Shown here: positions 54,142-64,000 of the stretch, piece after piece
Layout of the letters: each line of letters opens with the position of its first letter
Numbering within the stretch: position 1 is the first letter of the stretch
NCBI GenBank assembly: GCA_018242005.1
Contig: JAFECU010000290.1
Location: 1-64,000 of the forward strand
Reading direction: 5' to 3'
DNA: 64,000 nucleotides
DNA from: Pseudomonadota bacterium
GTDB taxonomy: Bacteria > Pseudomonadota > Gammaproteobacteria > Burkholderiales > Burkholderiaceae_C
The notes under the pieces: model-generated
Databases searched by the model: none
What the model saw: the letters and a program-made list of their open reading frames with translations, nothing else
What the model was told of the DNA's origin: nothing
Made by a program: the position numbers and the translations under genes

Positions 54142-55581
54142 ATGTCTACCGCCTTGAAACCCGTGAACGCGGCCTCCGCTCCCCTTGGCTCGCGATCGGC
54201 CCTGCTGTGGCTGGTATCCCTGGGTTTCTTCATGCAGACGCTGGACGCCACTATCGTCAACACGGCCCTGCCGGCCATGGCGCGCGACCTGAGCGAGAGC
54301 CCGCTACAGATGCACTCGGTGATCGTGGCCTATTCGCTGGCCATGGCCGTCCTGATCCCGGCGTCGGGCTGGCTGGCCGACCGCTTTGGCACGCGGCGGG
54401 TGTTCATGTCGGCGATTGGGCTGTTCGTGGTGGGTTCGGTGCTGTGCGCGCTGGCTCCCACTCTGGCCATGCTCGTGGGGGCACGCGTGGTGCAAGGCCT
54501 GGGCGGGGCCTTGCTGCTGCCCGTAGGGCGGCTGGCGGTGCTGCGCGCCTTCCCGCGAGAGGAGTTCCTCCACGCCATGAGCCTGGTGGCCATTCCCGGC
54601 CTGGTGGGGCCGCTGATAGGGCCTACGCTGGGCGGCTGGATCGTGGAATACGCCTCGTGGCACTGGATCTTCTGGGTCAACGTGCCGGTGGGCATCGTCG
54701 GCCTGATCGCGGCGTGGCGCTATATGCAGGCGGGGCAGGCATTGACGCACCGGGGTTTTGACGCCGTGGGCTACGGCCTGCTGGCCTTTGCCATGGCGGC
54801 CGTGTCGCTGGCGGTGGAGGGCATGGCCGGCGGTGGCGCGCGCGGTGCGTCGGCGCTGGTCCTGATGGTCTTCGGCCTGGCCAGCCTGGCCGCCTACTGG
54901 CTGCATGCGCTGCGCAGCAGCAATCCGTTGTTCGTGCCCGGCTTGTTCGAGGTGCGCACGGTGCGCGTGGGCCTGCTGGGCAACCTGTTCTCGCGCCTGG
55001 GCAGTTCCTGCATGCCCTTCATGATCCCGCTGGTGCTGCAGGTCAGCCTGGGCTACACGCCCATGCAGGCCGGCATGATGATGCTGCCCACGGTGCTCGG
55101 CAGCATGGTGGCCAAGCCCCTGGTCACCCGCATCGTGCGCCATTGGGGCTATCGTGAGGTGCTGGTAACCAACACCTGCGCGCTGGCGCTGCTGATCGCC
55201 AGCTTCGCGCTGCTGACGCCCAACCCGCCGCCGGCGCAGCTGATCGTGCAGCTGGCCCTGTTCGGGGGGGTAAATTCCATGCAGTTCTCGGCCATGAATA
55301 CGGTCACGCTCAAGGACCTGGACGGCCTGGACGCCAGCAGCGGCAACAGCCTGCTGTCCATGGTGCAGATGCTGGCCCTGGGCATGGGCGTGGCGGCGGC
55401 GGGCGCGGTGCTGGCCAGCTTTGAGGGCTACTTTGGCCCGCAGCAGCATGCGCTCAATGCGTTTCGCGCCACCTTTGCGTGCATGGGGCTGCTGACGCTG
55501 GCGGCGACGGCGCTGTTCCTGCAGCTGCCGGCCCACGAGCCGCCGCGCCCGCACCCGCGGTGGCCGGAGGAGCAGGGCTGA
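54142..55581 (+). CDS. mdtD: MFS multidrug transporter of the DHA2 (MdtD) type
   Basis: This 479-residue proton-driven exporter has 14 predicted spans. Family motifs are LDATIVNTALPAMARDL (motif D1, about residues 33-49), GWLADRFGTRRVFM (motif A, about 76-89), RVVQGLGGALLLPVGRLAV (motif B) and GPLIGPTLGGWI (motif C). The substrate is unknown; the E. coli MdtD homologue has been proposed to export citrate and iron chelates. ATG 54142 gives the normal length. Confidence 0.88.
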   Translation: MSTALKPVNAASAPLGSRSALLWLVSLGFFMQTLDATIVNTALPAMARDLSESPLQMHSVIVAYSLAMAVLIPASGWLADRFGTRRVFMSAIGLFVVGSVLCALAPTLAMLVGARVVQGLGGALLLPVGRLAVLRAFPREEFLHAMSLVAIPGLVGPLIGPTLGGWIVEYASWHWIFWVNVPVGIVGLIAAWRYMQAGQALTHRGFDAVGYGLLAFAMAAVSLAVEGMAGGGARGASALVLMVFGLASLAAYWLHALRSSNPLFVPGLFEVRTVRVGLLGNLFSRLGSSCMPFMIPLVLQVSLGYTPMQAGMMMLPTVLGSMVAKPLVTRIVRHWGYREVLVTNTCALALLIASFALLTPNPPPAQLIVQLALFGGVNSMQFSAMNTVTLKDLDGLDASSGNSLLSMVQMLALGMGVAAAGAVLASFEGYFGPQQHALNAFRATFACMGLLTLAATALFLQLPAHEPPRPHPRWPEEQG

Positions 55582-55590
55582 CGGTCGCGC

Positions 55591-55604
55591 CGGAACCGGT
55601 TCCG
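55591..55604. promoter_or_regulatory. 14-bp perfect palindrome after mdtD
   Basis: CGGAACCGGTTCCG is fully self-complementary and lies 10 bases after the mdtD stop, 182 bases before the GGDEF-EAL gene. It could be a dimeric repressor site or a simple hairpin. No T tract follows. Confidence 0.3.
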
Positions 55605-55785
55605 TGGAACTATTGAATTGACAGCAGTCAAATAGGGCTTGCCCCTATGTTGCCTGGGTGTCGCAGACCATGAGCCTTGTCCGGCTTTCGCGCCGGCCAC
55701 AGGCGGCCAGGCCGAAAGTACCCCCAAATGCCGTTATGCTGAGTCGCGCTCTTGCGATTCCCTACGCGGCCGTCCCGACTTGACC

Positions 55786-58700
55786 ATGCCCCTTTTTTCC
55801 GCTGTGCGCCTTTCGCCCCGGCTCTGGCTGCCGGGCATGGCCGTGGCGCTTGCCGGCTGCGTGGTCAGTTACGCGCTGTGGCAACAGCAGCGATCATCGA
55901 TGGACGCCATTGCATCGCTGCGTGTCGAGCAGGAGACGCGATTGTTTGCCGACGCGCTGCAGCGGCATATGGAGTCGCACACCGATCTGTTGCAGGGCAT
56001 GCGCGGCCTGTTCACCGTGAACCCGCAGCTGCGTCGCGGCCAGTTCGAACGCGTGGCCAGCGAGCTGTCGCTGGCGCGCAATCACCCGGGCGTCAAGAAC
56101 ATCAACTTCACCCGCTACGTGGACGGCGCGCAGCTCGAGGCCTTCCAGGCACGCACGCGCGACGATGCACATATGGACGGCAGCCTGCCCAAGGGCTTTG
56201 CCATTCATCCCCAGTTGGAGCGGCCGGAGCATTTCATCGTCGAATTCCTGTGGCCTGCGGCCGGCAATACCGGCATGCAGGGACTAGACATTCACGTTGA
56301 GCCGGTGGCGCTGGAAGCCTTGCTGCGCGCGCGCGACAGCCGTTCGCTGGTGGCATCGGCGCCGTTCGAGCTGGCACTCAATGGCACGCACCGCACCGGA
56401 ATCATGATCCGTGTCCCGGTGTTCGCCGCTGCCGCGCCGGGATCGGACGGCCGCTTCCTGGGCGCCGTGGGCGTGAGCGTGCGCATCTACGATGTGGTGC
56501 AGGCCTTGCGCCGCGAAGGGCATCTCGACGGCCTGGCTCTGAACCTGTCCGACATCGGGTTGGCGGGCGCCAAGGAGGCCTCTCCCGCGCAGCCGCTCTT
56601 CAGCACCGGCACGCCCGACCAGGGCGGCATGGTGCGTACGCAGCAGGTCCAGGTGGGCGGTAGGCTCTGGCGCCTTCAGTTTCAGCCGACGGCCGGCTTT
56701 TTGTCGCCGCAGGAACAGCGCCAGCCCTGGCTGCTGGGCCTGGGCAGCCTGCTGGTCACGGCGCTGCTCACGGTCATGGTCAGCCTGCTCACGTGGCGTC
56801 GCGCTCGGGCGCTGGACGCGGCGAAGCTTGCCGGTTCCGCGCTGGACGAGAGCGAGGAGCGTTTTCGCGCCGTGTTCAACCAGGCCGCCGTGGGCATGGC
56901 CGAGGTCGACCTGCACAGCGATCGCCTGCTGAGCGTGAACCAGAAGTTCTGCGACCTGCTGGGCTATACCGAGGCCGAGCTGCAGCGGTTGCGCTTCCAG
57001 GACATCAGCGACAGTCGCGACCTGGACACCGACCTGGCCTTCATGGAGCGCGTGCGCGCGGGCGAGATCGGCGAATTCCGCATGGAAAAGCGCTATCGCC
57101 ACAAGGACGGGCACATTGTGTGGGCCGAGCTCATGGTCTCGCGCCTGCGCATTGGCGGCGAGATTGACTGCCACCTGGCCATGGTGCAGGACATAGGCGA
57201 GCGCAAGCAGATGGAGCAGGCGCTGAGCGACAGCGAGCAGCACCTGCTGGGCATCCTCAACCACATGCCCGTGGGGGTGAACCTGGTGCGAGACGGTGTC
57301 ATCGTGTTCCGCAACGACCGCCATGTGCAGATCTGCGGCTATGGTGCGCAGGACGCCCCGGACGTGGACCGCTGGTGGCAACTGGTACTGCCCGACGACA
57401 CCCAGCGCCGGCAGGCGCGCGAGGCCTGGCGCGACGCGTGCGCGGCGGCGCGGCACCATGCCGATCGCGCCATTCGCCCGGTCGAATGCCTCATCACCAG
57501 CAAGGCCGGGCTGCAGCGCGCCGTCGAGCTGTCGGGGGTGATGCTGGAGGACAGCCACATCGTGACGATGGTGGACCAGAGCCGGCGCCGGCAGGCCGAG
57601 GAAGAGGTTCGCTACCTGGCCTACAACGACCCGCTCACCGGCCTGCCCAACCGGCGCCTGCTGCTCGACCGACTGCAGCAGGCCCTGGCGTTCAGCGCGC
57701 GCCACCGGCAATGCGGCGCGGTGCTGATGCTGGACCTGGACCATTTCAAGCACATCAACGAGACCCAGGGCCACGACATGGGCGACCGGCTGCTGCATGC
57801 CGTTGCCGAGCGCCTGCGCGCGTGCATACCCGCGGACGACACCCTGGCACGCCATGGCGGCGACGAATTCGTCGTCGTGCTCAAGGACTTGGGGGCCAAT
57901 CTGCAGGAGGCGGCGGCCAACGCGGAGGCCGTGGGCCACAAGCTTCTCGATGCCATGCGCGAGCCCTTTGTGATCGGCGGCGGTGAACCCATCCACAGCA
58001 CCCTGAGCGTGGGCATTGCCATCTTCCAGGGCCTGAGCGAATCGGCCGACGAGCTGCTCAAGCGCAGCGACCTGGCGATGTACGAGGCCAAGGGCGCGGG
58101 GCGCGACGCCCTGCGATTCTTCGACCCGCAGATGCAGGCGCAGATGGCCGCGCGCGTGGCGCTCGAGGCCGACATGCGCAGCGGCCTGGAGGCCGGCGCG
58201 TTCGAACTCTTCTACCAGCCGAAGATGGTGCGCAGCCGCATCACGGGCGCCGAGGCGCTGCTGCGCTGGAAGCATCCGGCCAGGGGCTATGTACCGCCGT
58301 CCGAGTTCATTCCCCTGGCCGAGCAAACCGGCCTCATCCTGCGCCTGGGCCAATGGGTGCTGCGCACGGCCTGCGAGCGGCTGGCGCTGTGGAACGGCCA
58401 CCCGGTGCTGGGGCAGCTGACGGTGGCAGTGAATGTCAGCCCGCGCCAGTTTCATGAAGCGAGCTTCGTGCCCCAGGTGCTGGAGGCACTGGCCGGCACC
58501 GGTGCCGACGCGCGCAAGCTGCGCCTGGAGTTGACCGAAGGCATGCTGCTGCGCGACGTGGAGGACACCATTGCCAAGATGGTGCAGCTGCGCGGCTATG
58601 GCGTGGGCTTCTCGCTGGACGACTTCGGCACGGGCTACTCCTCGCTCGCCTACCTGAAGCGCCTGCCGCTGCACGAGCTCAAGATCGACCAGGGTTTTGT

Positions 58701-58938
58701 GCGCGACGTGCTCATCGACCCCAACGACGCCGCCATCGCCCGCACCATCGTCGCCCTGGGCACCAGCCTGGGCCTGCAGGTGGTGGCCGAGGGCGTGGAG
58801 ACCGAGGCCCAGCGCGCGTTTCTGGAGCGCAATGGCTGCCATGCCTGGCAGGGCTACCTGCTGAGCCGGCCACTTCCGGGGCTGGCCTTCGAGGACTTCG
58901 TGCAGGCGCATGTTGCCACCGCGCCACTGCCGGTCTGA
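55786..58938 (+). CDS. CHASE-PAS-GGDEF-EAL cyclic-di-GMP signalling protein
   Basis: This 1050-residue membrane sensor has a first span at about residues 9-26 and a periplasmic CHASE domain ([30 protein letters not shown]). A second span lies at about 312-331 ([18 protein letters not shown]). Two PAS regions follow ([35 protein letters not shown]). The GGDEF signature is intact ([11 protein letters not shown], about residue 691) without an obvious RxxD inhibitory site five residues before. The EAL domain is intact ([10 protein letters not shown], about 822; [39 protein letters not shown]). Both diguanylate cyclase and phosphodiesterase activity are possible; EAL activity looks likely from its full set of acidic residues. 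Confidence 0.92.
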   Translation: MPLFSAVRLSPRLWLPGMAVALAGCVVSYALWQQQRSSMDAIASLRVEQETRLFADALQRHMESHTDLLQGMRGLFTVNPQLRRGQFERVASELSLARNHPGVKNINFTRYVDGAQLEAFQARTRDDAHMDGSLPKGFAIHPQLERPEHFIVEFLWPAAGNTGMQGLDIHVEPVALEALLRARDSRSLVASAPFELALNGTHRTGIMIRVPVFAAAAPGSDGRFLGAVGVSVRIYDVVQALRREGHLDGLALNLSDIGLAGAKEASPAQPLFSTGTPDQGGMVRTQQVQVGGRLWRLQFQPTAGFLSPQEQRQPWLLGLGSLLVTALLTVMVSLLTWRRARALDAAKLAGSALDESEERFRAVFNQAAVGMAEVDLHSDRLLSVNQKFCDLLGYTEAELQRLRFQDISDSRDLDTDLAFMERVRAGEIGEFRMEKRYRHKDGHIVWAELMVSRLRIGGEIDCHLAMVQDIGERKQMEQALSDSEQHLLGILNHMPVGVNLVRDGVIVFRNDRHVQICGYGAQDAPDVDRWWQLVLPDDTQRRQAREAWRDACAAARHHADRAIRPVECLITSKAGLQRAVELSGVMLEDSHIVTMVDQSRRRQAEEEVRYLAYNDPLTGLPNRRLLLDRLQQALAFSARHRQCGAVLMLDLDHFKHINETQGHDMGDRLLHAVAERLRACIPADDTLARHGGDEFVVVLKDLGANLQEAAANAEAVGHKLLDAMREPFVIGGGEPIHSTLSVGIAIFQGLSESADELLKRSDLAMYEAKGAGRDALRFFDPQMQAQMAARVALEADMRSGLEAGAFELFYQPKMVRSRITGAEALLRWKHPARGYVPPSEFIPLAEQTGLILRLGQWVLRTACERLALWNGHPVLGQLTVAVNVSPRQFHEASFVPQVLEALAGTGADARKLRLELTEGMLLRDVEDTIAKMVQLRGYGVGFSLDDFGTGYSSLAYLKRLPLHELKIDQGFVRDVLIDPNDAAIARTIVALGTSLGLQVVAEGVETEAQRAFLERNGCHAWQGYLLSRPLPGLAFEDFVQAHVATAPLPV

Positions 58939-58951
58939 ACGCCTGTTGCCC

Positions 58952-59284
58952 ATGCAGGTTCTCTCCACGCTAGGCCTGTTCCTCGCCACGGCCCTGGCCG
59001 AGATCGTTGGCTGCTACCTGCCTTGGCTGTGGCTGCGCCAGGGGCGCAGCGCCTGGCTGCTGCTGCCGGCCGCCGCCAGCCTGGCGCTGTTTGCCTGGCT
59101 GCTCACGCTGCACCCGGCGGCGGCGGGGCGTGTCTATGCGGCCTATGGTGGCGTCTATGTGGCGGTGGCGCTGGCCTGGCTGTGGGCGGTGGACGGCATC
59201 CGCCCCGGCCCCTGGGACTGGCTGGGCGCGGCCGTCACGCTGTGCGGCATGGCCATCATTGCGTTTGCGCCGCGTGGGGCCTGA
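58952..59284 (+). CDS. ynfA: YnfA family (UPF0060) small membrane protein
   Basis: This 110-residue protein has four spans and the UPF0060 signatures [20 protein letters not shown] and [20 protein letters not shown] with the D-G-x-R-P block. The family is related to small multidrug resistance exporters. It begins 13 bases after the GGDEF-EAL gene on the same strand; a functional link is not implied. Confidence 0.9.
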   Translation: MQVLSTLGLFLATALAEIVGCYLPWLWLRQGRSAWLLLPAAASLALFAWLLTLHPAAAGRVYAAYGGVYVAVALAWLWAVDGIRPGPWDWLGAAVTLCGMAIIAFAPRGA

Positions 59285-59295
59285 TCGGTAAACTT

Positions 59296-59347
59296 CTAAA
59301 TTGATAGCTGCTTGCGCTTAATGGTAAAGCGTTGGCGCCATTTTTAT
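59296..59347 (+). repeat. Dispersed 50-base element, copy 12 (ynfA-smc spacer)
   Basis: TTGATAGCTGCTTGCGCTTA, spacer, AAAGCGTTGGCGCCATTTTT. This is the copy closest to the family pattern and the best seed for a search. The rest of the 162-base spacer has a TATGAT (59397-59402) that may be the smc -10 box. Confidence 0.7.
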
Positions 59348-59446
59348 CCGAAGTGCCAGGCGCCGCCGGCGGTCTGGGGCGTCCATGGCGCCACGGTATG
59401 ATTCCCACTTGCCTTTTTCCTGAGTAGCCCACTACACGCCTGACCC

Positions 59447-62971
<3,525 letters not shown>

Positions 62972-62982
62972 AGCAATTCATC

Positions 62983-64000
62983 ATGAGCAACTTTCAACTC
63001 GGACTCATCATCGCCGGCGGCCTCGTGCTGCTCCTCATCATTGCCTACAACAGCTGGGTCACCCGGCGCAACATGCCCAAGCGCGCCAGCCCGCGCGAGG
63101 GCGACGTTGCGCAGGAGCCCGCCGTCCGCCAGGAGCCGGTCTTTGACGGCGCCGGGCTTGGCAGCGCCACGGCGGCAGCCACCGAACCCCATTTCGAGGG
63201 CCACGCCGTGGATGCCGGCGATTCGCTTCAGCTGCCCGTGCCGCCCACCGAGCGCCGCGGCGGGCTCGATCCGCTCATCGACGTGATCGCCCCGATTGCG
63301 GCCGAGCAAGCGGTCTCGGGCGACGCCGCCCTGGCCGCCATGCCGCCCACGCGGCGCGCGGGCAGCAAACCCTTTGCGGTCGAGGGCTACAACGAGGCGC
63401 GCCAGCAGTGGGAAACGCCCCAGCCGGGCCAGCGCTACCAGCAGTTCCAGGCCGGGGTGCAGCTGGCCAACCGCGTGGGTGCGCTCAACGAGATCGAATA
63501 TTCCGAGTTCGTCATGAAGGCCCAGGCCTTTGCCGACGCGATCAACGCCACGCCGGACTTCCCCGACATGCTGCACGAGGTGGCGCGTGCCCGCGAGCTC
63601 GACCAGTTTGCCAATGACCATGATGCGCAGCTGACCTTCGTGCTGCGCGCGCGCCAGGCCGCGTGGAGCCCCGGCTACGTGCAGCAGAACGCCGCGCGTT
63701 CGGGTTTCGTGGCCGGCGCCATACCCGGGCGCCTGGTGCTGCCGGCCAGCGGCGCCGGCCTGCCGCCCCTGCTGACGCTGATCTACGACGCCCAGGCCGC
63801 CATGTCCGACGACCCCGAGCAGTCCGCCGTGCGCGACGTCCTGCTGAGCCTGGACGTTGCCCAGGTGCACCGCGCCGAGCAGCCCTTTGCGCGCCTGCGC
63901 GAGGTGGCCGCCACTCTGGGCGAGGCCATGGACGGCGTGCTCTGCGACCAGAACGGCACGCCCCTGCCCGCCATGACCATGGAGCCCATCGCCGCCGATC
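62983..64000 (+). CDS. zipA: Cell division protein ZipA (partial, right edge)
   Basis: The first 339 residues of a ZipA-like protein are present; the C-terminus is beyond the window. A very short periplasmic start is followed by one span (LGLIIAGGLVLLLIIAYNSW, residues 6-25). A Pro/Glu/Ala-rich linker comes next. The ZipA C-terminal FtsZ-binding domain starts near residue 200 (ATPDFPDMLHEVARARELDQ). ZipA anchors FtsZ to the membrane. The smc-zipA order, usually continued by ligA, is typical of Burkholderiales. Confidence 0.85.
   Translation, partial: MSNFQLGLIIAGGLVLLLIIAYNSWVTRRNMPKRASPREGDVAQEPAVRQEPVFDGAGLGSATAAATEPHFEGHAVDAGDSLQLPVPPTERRGGLDPLIDVIAPIAAEQAVSGDAALAAMPPTRRAGSKPFAVEGYNEARQQWETPQPGQRYQQFQAGVQLANRVGALNEIEYSEFVMKAQAFADAINATPDFPDMLHEVARARELDQFANDHDAQLTFVLRARQAAWSPGYVQQNAARSGFVAGAIPGRLVLPASGAGLPPLLTLIYDAQAAMSDDPEQSAVRDVLLSLDVAQVHRAEQPFARLREVAATLGEAMDGVLCDQNGTPLPAMTMEPIAAD

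Overview
The window is 64 kb of GC-rich bacterial chromosome. Gene content, gene order and protein sequences point to a betaproteobacterium of the order Burkholderiales, most likely family Comamonadaceae (Acidovorax / Alicycliphilus / Delftia group). This placement is recalled from family knowledge, not from a search. Genes are densely packed and often joined by ATGA, GTGA or TAATG overlaps. No rRNA or tRNA gene, CRISPR array, prophage or intact insertion sequence was seen. Almost everything is core housekeeping.

Layout. 1-2200: an RsmI-family methyltransferase (cut by the left edge) and a Maf/YceF pyrophosphatase on the minus strand, divergent from yceD and rpmF. 2238-7674: the fatty-acid cluster plsX-fabH-fabD-fabG-acpP-fabF. 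7738-12231: a small membrane protein and the envelope-stress block rpoE-rseA-rseB-mucD. 12232-20865: a short sRNA-like locus, then lepA-lepB-DUF4845-rnc-era-recO-pdxJ-acpS-nagZ. 20879-22628: a phosphofructokinase converging on zapA/zapB-like genes across a strongly structured spacer. 22681-30323: a vitamin B12 island led by a cobalamin riboswitch (btuB, cobB, cobU, btuF, btuC, btuD, cobO), followed by ogt. 30837-37317: a minus-strand accessory stretch (methyltransferase, two small envelope proteins, NAD(P)HX repair enzyme, D-amino-acid dehydrogenase, amidase). 37494-52635: the long plus-strand cluster rpsB-tsf-pyrH-frr-uppS-cdsA-dxr-rseP-bamA-skp-lpxD-fabZ-lpxA-lpxB-rnhB-rRNA methyltransferase, which links translation, isoprenoid and phospholipid precursors, outer-membrane assembly and lipid A. 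52736-64000: an EVE-domain gene remnant, a GlsB/YeaQ membrane protein, an NlpC/P60 hydrolase, an MdtD-type exporter, a CHASE-PAS-GGDEF-EAL protein, YnfA, Smc and the start of ZipA.

The most interesting signal is a dispersed, imperfectly palindromic element of about 50 bases, AT-richer than its surroundings. It begins roughly ATAGCTG, has two GCGC-containing arms around a variable spacer, and ends roughly GGCCATTTT. I count about a dozen copies. Some lie between genes. Two supply the stop codon of the gene they follow (fabH, amidase). Five lie in frame inside genes (era, cobU, btuD, lpxB, rRNA methyltransferase), apparently with little or no change in protein length in several of them. A different element, with perfect 17-base inverted ends, has become the first codons of btuC. 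Other items worth checking are a candidate sRNA before lepA, a structured (possibly 6S) RNA between pfkA and zapA, and the EVE remnant.
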